This document shows, piece by piece, positions 28,551 to 36,615 of a stretch of DNA of 64,000 bases. Source of the stretch: Arthrobacter sp. NicSoilB4 (GTDB taxonomy: Bacteria; Actinomycetota; Actinomycetes; Actinomycetales; Micrococcaceae); the NCBI RefSeq assembly GCF_019977335.1, contig NZ_AP024653.1, forward strand, positions 992,001-1,056,000, given 5' to 3'. Under the pieces are notes generated by a model. It was given only the letters and a program-made list of their open reading frames with translations. It did not search any database and had not been told where the DNA came from. Each line of letters opens with the position of its first letter. The first letter of the stretch is position 1. The translations under genes and the position numbers were made by a program.

Positions 28551-29708
28551 ATGACTACAGAAAAAGTGACAAGCCAGGACCACACGCAGGATCCGGCCCA
28601 AGGTTCGGCCCTGGGCCGGTTTATTGCGGTGATTCCGGCCGGCGGCGTGGGGACCCGCCTTTGGCCGCTGTCGCGGGCAGCAGCCCCCAAGTTCCTTCAC
28701 GACCTCACCGGTTCGGGCAGTACCCTGCTGAGATCCACCTTCGACCGGCTTGAGCCGCTCGCCGGCAAGCACATGCTCGTGGTGACCGGTATGGCCCACC
28801 GCGACGCGGTCTGCCGCCAGCTCCCGGAGATTGACGACGCGGACCTGGTGCTCGAGAGCGAGCCCAAGGACTCCGGTGCAGCCATCGGGCTGGCCGCGGC
28901 GATCCTGCACGAGCGCGATCCGGACACGATCATGGGCTCGTTCGCGGCGGATCAGGTGATCAGCCCCGACGGACTGTTCCATGACGCCGTCAGGGAGGCC
29001 ATCCACGCTGCCGCCGCCGGCAAGATCGTCACGATCGGCATCAAGCCCACGCACCCCTCCACCGGTTTCGGCTACATCCGGGCCGGAAAGAACCTCGGCG
29101 TGGGCGGCGCCCCCAGCGCCCAGGCCGTCGTCGAGTTCGTGGAGAAGCCCAGCGAGGAAGTGGCCCAGCAGTATCTCGACAGTGGCGAGTACGTCTGGAA
29201 CGCCGGGATGTTCGTTGCTCCCGTCGCGCTGATGCTCAAGCACCTCGAAGCCAACCAGCCCGAGCTGTTCGCCGGGGTCCAGGAGATCGCCCGGGCCTGG
29301 GATACGCCGCAGCGCGACGAGGTCCAGGCCCGCGTCTGGCCCACCCTGCCCAAGATCGCGATTGACTATGCCGTGGCCGAACCGGCCGCCGCCGCCGGCG
29401 ACGTCGCCGTCGTGCCCGGAACGTTCCGCTGGGACGACGTCGGCGACTTTGCCTCGGTGGGCCGGCTCAACAGCGCCAAGGAAGTCAAGGACGTCACCGT
29501 GATCGGCGACGGCGCCCGCGTCTTCACCGAGGACGCCAGCGGCGTAGTGGTCTCCGATACCAAACGCTTGATCGCGCTGATCGGGATCAAGGACGTGGTT
29601 GTAGTCGACACTCCCGATGCCTTGCTCGTGATGCACAAGGAACACTCCCAGCGTGTGAAGCAGGCCGTTGACGCTCTCACGGCCAGCGGCGACACGGACG
29701 TCCTTTAG
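28551..29708 (+). CDS. Mannose-1-phosphate guanylyltransferase-like protein
   Basis: Nucleotidyltransferase (385 aa) expected to make GDP-mannose from GTP and mannose-1-phosphate for cell-wall and glycolipid mannosylation. It has the signature FIAVIPAGGVGTRLWPLSR (nucleotide binding), the sugar-site segments FVEKPSEEV and WNAGMFVAP, and FRWDDVGDF near the end of the catalytic domain, followed by a short beta-helix tail. It lacks the C-terminal isomerase domain of bifunctional ManC proteins. The ATG at 28551 was chosen because family similarity starts about 20 residues inside. It is divergent from sdhC; a terminator follows. Confidence 0.9.
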   Translation: MTTEKVTSQDHTQDPAQGSALGRFIAVIPAGGVGTRLWPLSRAAAPKFLHDLTGSGSTLLRSTFDRLEPLAGKHMLVVTGMAHRDAVCRQLPEIDDADLVLESEPKDSGAAIGLAAAILHERDPDTIMGSFAADQVISPDGLFHDAVREAIHAAAAGKIVTIGIKPTHPSTGFGYIRAGKNLGVGGAPSAQAVVEFVEKPSEEVAQQYLDSGEYVWNAGMFVAPVALMLKHLEANQPELFAGVQEIARAWDTPQRDEVQARVWPTLPKIAIDYAVAEPAAAAGDVAVVPGTFRWDDVGDFASVGRLNSAKEVKDVTVIGDGARVFTEDASGVVVSDTKRLIALIGIKDVVVVDTPDALLVMHKEHSQRVKQAVDALTASGDTDVL

Positions 29709-29724
29709 TTTGACGTCCCCTAGT

Positions 29725-29769
29725 TTCCGGCGTCCTCCGGGCCTTTCGGCCCTACCGGGGGCGCCGGAA
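29725..29769 (+). terminator. Terminator after the guanylyltransferase gene
   Basis: TTCCGGCG (29725-29732) pairs with CGCCGGAA (29762-29769), and inner GC-rich arms (TCCGGGCC with GGCCCTACCGGG) extend the stem. It lies 16 nt after the stop codon; there is no U-run. Confidence 0.6.
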
Positions 29770-29825
29770 GTGTTTCCCGATCCGTAACGCGCCGTACGCG
29801 ATGCCGCTATTTTTTGTGCGCTCGC

Positions 29826-29831
29826 TAGAGT
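29826..29831 (+). promoter_or_regulatory. -10 box for a leaderless amidohydrolase transcript
   Basis: TAGAGT is followed by six bases (TATTCT) and the GTG at 29838. The region just upstream is AT-rich (TATTTTTTG at about 29809-29817). Confidence 0.45.
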
Positions 29832-29837
29832 TATTCT

Positions 29838-31037
29838 GTGCGCAACTACTCAACTGAAGCTGAGCCCACCACGCTGGTGGGACCGTGGCTCGAGCCCCTG
29901 CTGCCGGAGCTGATCGCCTTCCGGCGGGACCTGCACGCGCACCCGGAGCTCTCCTTCAAGGAATTCCGGACCACGGACAAACTCGCCAAGCGCCTCGAGG
30001 AAGCGGGCCTCAAACCCCGGCGTCTCGAAGGGACGGGCCTTACAGTCGACATCGGAGACGGTCCGATCGCCACCGCCCTGCGCGGCGACATTGACGCGTT
30101 GCCCATCATCGAGGAAACAGGCTTGCCGTTCGCCTCGAAGAACCACGGTGTCACGCACGCCTGCGGCCACGACGTCCACACCGCGACGATGCTCGGAGCG
30201 GCCCTGGTGCTGCAGCGGATGCATGAGGTGTCGCCGCTTCGCGGTTCGGTCCGGATCATCTTCCAGCCCGCCGAGGAAACCATGCCCGGCGGAGCCCAGA
30301 GCTGCATCGAGCAGGGCGTCCTCGAAGGTGTTCCCCGGATCCTTGCCCTGCACTGTGACCCCCGCATCGATGTGGGCAAGATCGGCACCCGGATCGGCGC
30401 CATCACCTCCGCCTCGGACACCATCAAGATCGAACTGACCGGCCGCGGCGGGCACACCTCGCGCCCGCACCTGACCGAAGAGCTGGTCTTCGCCCTGGCC
30501 CAGATCGCGGTCAACGTCCCGGCGGTGCTGTCCCGCCGCGTTGACGTCCGCAGCGGCGTCTCGGTGGTCTGGGGGCACATCTCCGCCGGCTCCGCCCCTA
30601 ACGCGATCCCGGCCAGCGGCTACATGGCGGGCACCATGCGCTGCCTGGACCGCGACGCCTGGCACAACGCCGGCCAAATCCTCGACGAGGTTGTGCAACA
30701 GATCGCCGCACCGTACGGCGTCGACGTGCACCTGGAACACACCCGCGGCGTGCCCCCCGTGGTGAACTCGGAACACGAGACCGCCCTGATCGAAGCCGCG
30801 GCCCGCGCCGAAATCGGCGAGAGCTCGGTGGTCCTGACCCCGCAGTCCATGGGCGGCGAGGACTTCGCCTGGTTCCTCGCGGACCTCCCCGGCGCCATGA
30901 TGCGCCTCGGCACCAAGACCCCGGGCGGCGAGGAGTACGACCTGCACCGCGGCGACTACATCCTGGACGAACGCGCCCTGGGCCTGGGCATCCAGGTCCT
31001 CACCGCGGCAGCCCTCCGCACCATCCGCGACCTCTAA
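29838..31037 (+). CDS. M20 family amidohydrolase (N-acyl-amino acid / IAA-amide type)
   Basis: Metal-dependent peptidase/amidohydrolase (399 aa), cytosolic. The metal-binding core is seen in THACGHDVHTATML, PAEETMPGGAQ and the late His of QSMGGEDFAWFL; RGHTS-like GRGGHTSRPH marks the dimerisation/lid domain. This is the IAA-amino acid hydrolase/hippurate hydrolase (AbgB-like) group; the physiological N-acyl substrate is unknown. The start is the GTG at 29838, preceded by a -10-like box, not a ribosome site. No obvious partner gene is nearby. Confidence 0.92.
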   Translation: MRNYSTEAEPTTLVGPWLEPLLPELIAFRRDLHAHPELSFKEFRTTDKLAKRLEEAGLKPRRLEGTGLTVDIGDGPIATALRGDIDALPIIEETGLPFASKNHGVTHACGHDVHTATMLGAALVLQRMHEVSPLRGSVRIIFQPAEETMPGGAQSCIEQGVLEGVPRILALHCDPRIDVGKIGTRIGAITSASDTIKIELTGRGGHTSRPHLTEELVFALAQIAVNVPAVLSRRVDVRSGVSVVWGHISAGSAPNAIPASGYMAGTMRCLDRDAWHNAGQILDEVVQQIAAPYGVDVHLEHTRGVPPVVNSEHETALIEAAARAEIGESSVVLTPQSMGGEDFAWFLADLPGAMMRLGTKTPGGEEYDLHRGDYILDERALGLGIQVLTAAALRTIRDL

Positions 31038-31282
31038 ACCCCGCAGCTACCCGCGGCTTTCGCCTCCGGGTGTTCCTGCCCCATCCTTTTGTTCTGCTGC
31101 CCTGCGCACGGGAGCGGCCGCCGTGCGGGGTTTCCCCACCTTTGCCGGCGCGACGCCGGGACGCGCCGGGCGTTCGGGCGGACTCGCCAGCGGCGCCTTG
31201 CAAACATGGGGAAATCCGGCGGATTCCCGCGGCATTGGCCCCTTGCAGGGCGGAAGGCACGGTTACAGCCCGCTTCATTAGA

Positions 31283-31326
31283 TTGTGCACAACTAAATTG
31301 TTCACAATCGAATTGTGCGGTACGGT
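31283..31326 (+). promoter_or_regulatory. OhrR-type operator array and leaderless promoter
   Basis: Two 10-bp inverted repeats, TTGTGCACAA (31283-31292) and TTGTTCACAA (31298-31307), are spaced 15 nt apart; a third, degraded copy TTGTGCGGTA begins at 31313. The second overlaps the -35 box TTGTTC (31298-31303), which lies 17 nt before the -10 TACGGT (31321-31326), itself 6 nt before the ATG of the MarR gene. Repressor binding here would block its own promoter. Binding by OhrR is inferred from the neighbouring genes. Confidence 0.65.
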
Positions 31327-31332
31327 GGATTC

Positions 31333-31797
31333 ATGACCCCGCCGCAAAAGGCAGCCCCTGCCAGCCAGGAAGCCCCGCGCCTCAACCGGCAACTGTGCTT
31401 CGCCATGTACTCCGCATCGCGGGCGGCCACCGCCGCCTACCGGCCGATGCTCGACGAACTCGGCCTGACCTACCCGCAGTACCTCGTCATGCTGGTCCTC
31501 TGGGAAGAGGAGCCGCGCAGCGTCCGCGAACTGGGGGAGGAGCTGGGGCTCGACTCCGGCACACTCTCCCCGCTGCTCAAGCGGCTCGAAGCGCTGGGGT
31601 TCGTGGAGCGGCGCCGGTCCGCGGCGGACGAACGCCGGGTGGAGGTCCACCTCACCGGAGCCGGTGCAGCGCTGAGCGCACGGTCCACAGGCATCCCGCA
31701 GCGGCTCGCCGATGCGGCCGGGCTTTCTCCCGCAGAACTTGACCAGCTGCGGGAGACCCTCGGCCGGCTCGCCGCCGCACTGCACACCCCCCGCTGA
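31333..31797 (+). CDS. ohrR: OhrR-type MarR family organic-peroxide sensor
   Basis: A 154-aa MarR family repressor. The reactive cysteine of OhrR is present as Cys22 in RLNRQLCFAMYSA, with Tyr26 of MYSA also conserved; the winged HTH is in SVRELGEELGLDSGTLSPLLKRLE (in parts) and the wing in VERRRSAADERRVEVHLT. Oxidation of the cysteine by organic peroxides should release the protein from DNA. The ATG at 31333 is 6 nt after a -10 box, suggesting a leaderless mRNA. It is followed by the ohr gene on the same strand after 118 nt, the classical sensor-target pair. About 245 nt upstream are noncoding and hold the operator at their 3' end. Confidence 0.93.
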   Translation: MTPPQKAAPASQEAPRLNRQLCFAMYSASRAATAAYRPMLDELGLTYPQYLVMLVLWEEEPRSVRELGEELGLDSGTLSPLLKRLEALGFVERRRSAADERRVEVHLTGAGAALSARSTGIPQRLADAAGLSPAELDQLRETLGRLAAALHTPR

Positions 31798-31915
31798 AGC
31801 CGCCGACGTCGAAATCGCCGGAGGCGCGCCAGTCCGCCGGTAGTTTACGGCGCCCGCGCAGGCTTCCGGCGAGTTTGCCGCCTGCCACCAGATTGTCCCA
31901 ACAGATCGGATCCCC

Positions 31916-32347
31916 ATGAAGACTCTCTACACAGCTGAGGCCCTGGCCTCGGGCGATGGCCGGGACGGCACCGCCGTCACCAAGGACGGAAAACTCCATG
32001 TGGCCCTGGCCAGCCCGGTGGAACTCGGCGGCGACGGCGAAGGCACCAACCCGGAGCAGCTCTTCGCCGCCGGGTATGCGGCCTGTTTCCACTCGGCCCT
32101 GCGCCTCGTCGGCCGCCAGCAAAAGGCGGACCTGACGGATTCCGCCGTCGCCGCCCGGATCCACCTCGGCGCCCTCGGCGACGGAACCGGCTACGGCATC
32201 GCCGCGGAACTCGAGATCGCCCTGCCCGCCGTCGACCGGAAAACGGCGGAGGCCCTCGTGGCCAGGGCACACGAAGTCTGCCCCTACTCCAATGCCACCC
32301 GAGGCAACATCACTGTCGACATCAAGATCCTGGAGGTCGCCGCATGA
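31916..32347 (+). CDS. ohr: Organic hydroperoxide resistance protein (Ohr/OsmC family)
   Basis: Ohr (143 aa) reduces organic hydroperoxides, using lipoyl-type dithiols as electron donors. The two catalytic cysteines are present: Cys57 in AAGYAACFHSAL and Cys122 in EVCPYSNATRGN; the Arg/Glu pair of the active site lies in the usual positions around TNPEQLFA. It is separated from the ohrR gene by 118 nt and overlaps the next gene by 4 nt (ATGA), so ohr and the MDR oxidoreductase are one operon. The start ATG at 31916 has no clear ribosome site. Confidence 0.95.
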   Translation: MKTLYTAEALASGDGRDGTAVTKDGKLHVALASPVELGGDGEGTNPEQLFAAGYAACFHSALRLVGRQQKADLTDSAVAARIHLGALGDGTGYGIAAELEIALPAVDRKTAEALVARAHEVCPYSNATRGNITVDIKILEVAA

Positions 32348-33375
32348 GCGCCAGCACCGAAACCATCACCCTTCCCGCCACCACCCGCGAAATCCAGCTG
32401 GCGTCCCGCCCGCACGGCCGCCCCGTGCCGGAGAACTTCCGCCTGGCCGAGACTGCCCTGCCCGAACTGCAGGACGGCCAGGTCCTGGTCCGCAACCTCT
32501 TCATCTCCGTGGATCCCTACATGCGCGGCCGGATGAACGACGTTAAGTCCTACTCGCAGCCGTTTGCCTTGGACGCCGCACTCGACGGCGGCGCCGTCGG
32601 CGAGGTCATCGCGTCCCGGTCCGCGGACCTCTTGGTGGGCGACGCCGTCGTCCACTCCCTGGGATGGCGCGAATATGCCGTGCTCGACGCCGGCGCAACC
32701 ACTCCCGCCCGCACCGATCTGGCCCCTGCACCGGCCTTCCTGGGCGCGCTCGGCATGACCGGCCTGACTGCGTACGCAGGCCTGCTGAAGGTGGCGGAGT
32801 TCAAGGCCGGCGAGGTCGTCTTCGTCTCGGGCGCGGCCGGTGCGGTCGGCTCACTGGTGGGGCAGATCGCCAAGGCCATGGGTGCGTCCCGTGTCATCGG
32901 CAGCGCAGGCTCGCCGGAAAAGGTGGCCCGGCTGCTGGAGCTCGGCTTCGACGCCGCGTTCAACTACCATGACGGTCCGGTGGCCGCGCAGCTGGCCGAG
33001 GCCGCCGGCGAACGCGGGATCGACGTGTACTTCGACAACGTCGGCGGGGAACACCTCGAAGCCGCGCTGTCGGCGCTCACCGTCGGCGGCCGCGTGGCAA
33101 TGTGCGGCGCCATCTCGCAATACAACTCCACCGAACCCACCCCGGCACCCCGGAACCTCATGCAGGCGATCGGCAAGCAGCTGACCCTGAAGGGCTTCCT
33201 GGTCAGCGGCTACTGGCAGCACATGGCCGAGTTCGTCGGGACCATGTCCGGCTGGCTCGCCGACGGCACCGTTCGCTACGACGAGACCATTGTGGACGGA
33301 CTCGAAAACGCCCCGCAGGCCTTCATGGATCTCCTCGACGGGGCCAACACCGGCAAGATGCTGGTCCGCCTCTAG
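32344..33375 (+). CDS. NADP-dependent MDR oxidoreductase (zinc-independent)
   Basis: A 343-aa medium-chain dehydrogenase/reductase of the leukotriene B4 12-hydroxydehydrogenase/CurA type. It has the N-terminal SVDPYMRGRM, the NADP-binding loop VSGAAGAVGSLVGQIAKAMG (split over residues about 158-177), and YFDNVGGEHLEAAL with MCGAISQYN typical of the group. No catalytic zinc ligands are present. Members reduce conjugated enones, including lipid-peroxidation aldehydes, which fits its overlap (ATGA) with ohr and a role in clearing peroxide by-products. That link is inference. A hairpin follows the stop. Confidence 0.9.
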   Translation: MSASTETITLPATTREIQLASRPHGRPVPENFRLAETALPELQDGQVLVRNLFISVDPYMRGRMNDVKSYSQPFALDAALDGGAVGEVIASRSADLLVGDAVVHSLGWREYAVLDAGATTPARTDLAPAPAFLGALGMTGLTAYAGLLKVAEFKAGEVVFVSGAAGAVGSLVGQIAKAMGASRVIGSAGSPEKVARLLELGFDAAFNYHDGPVAAQLAEAAGERGIDVYFDNVGGEHLEAALSALTVGGRVAMCGAISQYNSTEPTPAPRNLMQAIGKQLTLKGFLVSGYWQHMAEFVGTMSGWLADGTVRYDETIVDGLENAPQAFMDLLDGANTGKMLVRL

Positions 33376-33392
33376 CCCGGTCTGCACGCTGC

Positions 33393-33425
33393 AAGGCCCC
33401 GCACCGGTGCTGCCGGCGCGGGCTT
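33393..33425 (+). terminator. Weak terminator after the MDR oxidoreductase
   Basis: AAGGCCCCGC at 33393-33402 and GCGGGCTTT at 33417-33425 form an imperfect stem, ending in a short T-run (TTTGTTG). The following 220 nt up to the BMP gene contain no gene; a CTTG-N4-CAAG inverted repeat lies at 33440-33451. Confidence 0.4.
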
Positions 33426-33646
33426 TGTTGTCTCTACCGCTTGGTAACAAGTTCTCAACAATCTGTGGAATCGCTGTGAACTGTGCTACCTCGACGTGTC
33501 ACAGGACACTAAAGTGGCTTGCATCAGTGCGCCTCGGCGCAGTGCTGCGAAATCCATCAGTGAAAACAGCGTTTCAGCGGCAATCCCGCCAACAGACACT
33601 CATTGAGCTCACGTCGTAGCGCCTACTCTTTCTTCCTGGAGGAAAA

Positions 33647-34756
33647 TTGAAGAACTCTCTGCGTGCAACCTTCAAGCGCGGTTCAATGGCCGGAGTCGCC
33701 ACCGCCGGTGCGGCTGCACTTCTGCTGACCGGTTGCGGGGCCGCCCCGACGGCCAGCAGCAGCGCCTCTGCCACGGCCAGCAACTACACAGGCTGCATTG
33801 TCTCCGACTCCGGTGGATTCGACGACCAGTCGTTCAACCAGTCCTCCTACGAAGGGCTGAAGAAGGCCGAGAAGGACCTGGGCATCAAGGTCAACCAGGC
33901 CGAGTCCAAGACCAACAACGACTTCGAGCCGAACCTGCGCGCCATGGTCACCGCCGGCTGCAACCTGACCGTCACGGTCGGCTTCCTGCTCGGCGACGCC
34001 ACCAAGTCCCAGGCCACGGCCAACCCGAACAGCCACTTCGCCATCATCGACTTCGGCTACGAGACCCCGATCAGCAACGTCAAGCCGATCATCTACGACA
34101 CGGCCCAGGCTGCCTTCCTGGCGGGCTACCTCGCAGCAGGCACCACCAAGACCGGAACGGTTGCCACCTTCGGCGGCATCAAGATCCCCACCGTCACCAT
34201 CTTCATGGACGGCTACGCCGACGGTGTCAAGTACTACAACGAGAAGAACGGCAAGGACGTCAAGGTTCTTGGCTGGGACAAGGCCAAGCAGGACGGCTCC
34301 TTCACCGGTGACTTCGAAAAGCAGGACAAGGGCAAGCAGTTCACCCAGAACTTCCTGGACCAGGGCGCGGACATCGTGATGCCCGTTGCCGGTCCGGTCG
34401 GCAAGGGCGCGGGCGCGGCCCTGAAGGAAGCCAAGGCGGCAGGCAAGGACGTCAAGCTCATCTGGGTTGACTCCGACGGCTTCCTCACGGCACCGGATTA
34501 CAAGGACATCATGCTCTCCTCCGTCATGAAGCTGATGGGCGAGGCCGTCGAGACCGTTGTGAAGGAAGACACGGAAGGCAAGTTCAGCAACACCCCGTAC
34601 GTTGGCACCCTCGCGAACGACGGCGTGCAGCTGGCTCCGTTCCACGACCTGGACTCCCAGGTCCCGGCCCAGCTCAAGTCTGACCTGGACCAGATCAAGA
34701 AGGACATCGCCTCCGGCAAGCTGAAGGTTGAATCCGCAGCCAGCCCGAAGGTCTAA
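33647..34756 (+). CDS. BMP family nucleoside ABC transporter substrate-binding lipoprotein
   Basis: Substrate-binding lipoprotein (369 aa) of the BMP/PnrA type, expected to bind purine or pyrimidine nucleosides outside the membrane. Signal peptide with lipobox LLTGCG (Cys30). Family segments: SDSGGFDDQSFNQSSYEGL, TVGFLLGDATKSQA, IDFGYETPISNV, GTVATFGGIKIPTVT and VMPVAGPVGKGAG. The start is a TTG at 33647 with a strong GGAGG 4 nt upstream; there is no ATG or GTG alternative. A strong terminator follows directly, before the ATPase gene, which would make the binding protein more abundant than the transporter. Together with the two permeases, cdd and deoA this is a nucleoside importer. Confidence 0.92.
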   Translation: MKNSLRATFKRGSMAGVATAGAAALLLTGCGAAPTASSSASATASNYTGCIVSDSGGFDDQSFNQSSYEGLKKAEKDLGIKVNQAESKTNNDFEPNLRAMVTAGCNLTVTVGFLLGDATKSQATANPNSHFAIIDFGYETPISNVKPIIYDTAQAAFLAGYLAAGTTKTGTVATFGGIKIPTVTIFMDGYADGVKYYNEKNGKDVKVLGWDKAKQDGSFTGDFEKQDKGKQFTQNFLDQGADIVMPVAGPVGKGAGAALKEAKAAGKDVKLIWVDSDGFLTAPDYKDIMLSSVMKLMGEAVETVVKEDTEGKFSNTPYVGTLANDGVQLAPFHDLDSQVPAQLKSDLDQIKKDIASGKLKVESAASPKV

Positions 34757-34768
34757 CTTCCCTTAGCT

Positions 34769-34817
34769 AAGCGCCACGGCCCGTACGGTCATCCACCGCA
34801 CGGGCTGTGGCGCTTTT
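34769..34817 (+). terminator. Strong terminator between the BMP gene and the ATPase gene
   Basis: A near-perfect 16-nt arm: AAGCGCCACGGCCCGT (34769-34784) pairs with ACGGGCTGTGGCGCTT (34800-34815), one G-U like mismatch, followed by TTT. It lies 12 nt after the BMP stop and about 107 nt before the likely TTG start of the ATPase, so it probably acts as an attenuator inside the operon. Confidence 0.85.
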
Positions 34818-34923
34818 CGTTGCGCGGACTGACTCCGCTTCCGGCTGCAGGCACTACGCTGGTTCTGCAGCCCCATCATCCGTCCGGGTCCAATCGCCGG
34901 ACACTTCGAGATTGGTCAGAGTT

Positions 34924-36615
34924 TTGAAACTTGAACTCAAGGGGATCACCAAACGCTTCGGCTCCCTGGTAGCCAACGATCACATTGATGTGGTTGTTGA
35001 ACCCGGGCAGATTCACTGTCTGCTCGGTGAGAACGGCGCGGGTAAGTCCACGCTGATGAACGTCCTGTATGGACTGTACGAGCCCACTGAGGGCCAGATC
35101 CTCATCGACGACAAACCCGTCACCTTCCGCGGCCCGGGCGACGCCATGGCCGCGGGCATCGGCATGGTGCACCAGCACTTCATGCTGGTCCCGGTTTTCA
35201 CGGTTGCCGAAAACGTCGCCCTGGGCGCGGAAACCACCAAGGCCGGCGGATTCCTGAACCTGGACGACACCCGCCGGAAGATCAAGGAGATCTCCGACCG
35301 GTACGGCTTCGACGTCGACCCGGACGCCCTGATCGAGGACCTTCCCGTCGGCGTGCAGCAGCGCGTCGAAATCATCAAGGCTCTGGTCCGCGACGCCAAG
35401 GTGCTCATCCTTGATGAGCCCACGGCCGTGCTGACGCCGCAGGACACCGATGAGCTCCTGGACATCATGCGCCAGCTCAAAAGCCACGGCACCTCGATCG
35501 TCTTCATTTCGCACAAGCTCCGCGAGGTCAAGGCCGTCTCCGACACCATCACGGTGATCCGGCGCGGCAAAGTGGTCGGAAGCGCCGACCCGGGCGCCTC
35601 GACGACCGAACTTGCCTCCCTGATGGTGGGCCGCGCCGTGAACCTGACACTGGACAAGGCCCCGGCCAAGCCGCAGGAGACTACCTTCCAGGTCAAGGAC
35701 CTCACAGTGATCGCCCCCAGCGGCCAGCATGTTGTGGACGGCATCAGCTTCGACATCGCACGAGGGGAGATCCTCGCCGTCGCCGGTGTCCAGGGCAACG
35801 GCCAGACCGAACTGACCGAGGCCATCCTGGGCCTCCATGAACGCGCCCAGGGATCGATCCTGCTGGACGGCGAAGAACTCCTCGGCCGCAGCGTTAAGGA
35901 CGTGCTGAACTCCGGCGTCGGCTTCGTGCCCGAAGACCGCTCGGTCGACGGCCTGATCGGCACCTTCTCGATCGCCGAAAACCTGATTTTGGACCGCTAC
36001 GACAAGGCTCCGTTCGCCAAGGGCATCAGCATGAGCCCGGCCAAGGTCCTGGAGAACGCCAAGACCCGCATCGACGAGTTCGACGTGCGCACGCCGTCGG
36101 GTTCGCTGGCGGCGGGCACCCTCTCCGGCGGCAACCAGCAGAAGGTTGTGATGGCCCGGGAGCTCTCCCGGCCGCTGCGGCTCTTCATAGCCTCCCAGCC
36201 CACCCGCGGCGTGGACGTCGGATCCATCGAGTTCCTGCACAAGCGCATCGTCGCCGAGCGTGACCACGGCACCCCCGTGATGATCGTGTCCACCGAACTG
36301 GACGAGGTGATCGAACTCGCCGACCGGATCGCAGTGCTCTACAAGGGCAAGCTGGTCGGGATCGTCCCGGCAGGCACAGGACGCGACGTCCTCGGCCTGA
36401 TGATGGCGGGCCTGTCCCCGCAGGACGCCCTCGCGGACGCCGCAAGCAAGCAGACGGCTGCCCGTCCCGGGGAAGTACCCGCTGAGCAACCGGCCGAAAA
36501 CGCCGCAGCGAACGCGGCCGAAAACGCCGCCGCGAACAGAGAAACGAACCAGGCGCCCGCCGCCCAGCCCGTGCAGGAGCCCCGCTCCGGCGCCGTAGGA
36601 GACGACCATGAGTGA
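34924..36615 (+). CDS. Nucleoside ABC transporter ATP-binding protein (tandem ATPase)
   Basis: Tandem ATPase (563 aa) of the BMP-associated nucleoside importer. First half: Walker [10 protein letters not shown], signature region LPVGVQQRVEIIKALVRDAK, Walker [15 protein letters not shown]. Second half: [19 protein letters not shown] and the later Walker B FIASQPTRGVDVGS, where the usual LDEPT is ASQPT. The last 60 residues are an Ala/Asn/Glu-rich tail (AAENAAANAAENAA). The start is uncertain: TTG at 34924 or TTG 34912 are the only nearby options after a strong terminator, and no good Shine-Dalgarno is visible. The next gene overlaps its end by 8 nt. Confidence 0.9.
   Translation: MKLELKGITKRFGSLVANDHIDVVVEPGQIHCLLGENGAGKSTLMNVLYGLYEPTEGQILIDDKPVTFRGPGDAMAAGIGMVHQHFMLVPVFTVAENVALGAETTKAGGFLNLDDTRRKIKEISDRYGFDVDPDALIEDLPVGVQQRVEIIKALVRDAKVLILDEPTAVLTPQDTDELLDIMRQLKSHGTSIVFISHKLREVKAVSDTITVIRRGKVVGSADPGASTTELASLMVGRAVNLTLDKAPAKPQETTFQVKDLTVIAPSGQHVVDGISFDIARGEILAVAGVQGNGQTELTEAILGLHERAQGSILLDGEELLGRSVKDVLNSGVGFVPEDRSVDGLIGTFSIAENLILDRYDKAPFAKGISMSPAKVLENAKTRIDEFDVRTPSGSLAAGTLSGGNQQKVVMARELSRPLRLFIASQPTRGVDVGSIEFLHKRIVAERDHGTPVMIVSTELDEVIELADRIAVLYKGKLVGIVPAGTGRDVLGLMMAGLSPQDALADAASKQTAARPGEVPAEQPAENAAANAAENAAANRETNQAPAAQPVQEPRSGAVGDDHE

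Noticed and set aside
33440..33451. CTTG-N4-CAAG near the BMP promoter as a third ROK operator
   Set aside because: It shares only the short inverted repeat, and the TTAACGCAAC half is absent, so it is not counted as part of the ROK pair.
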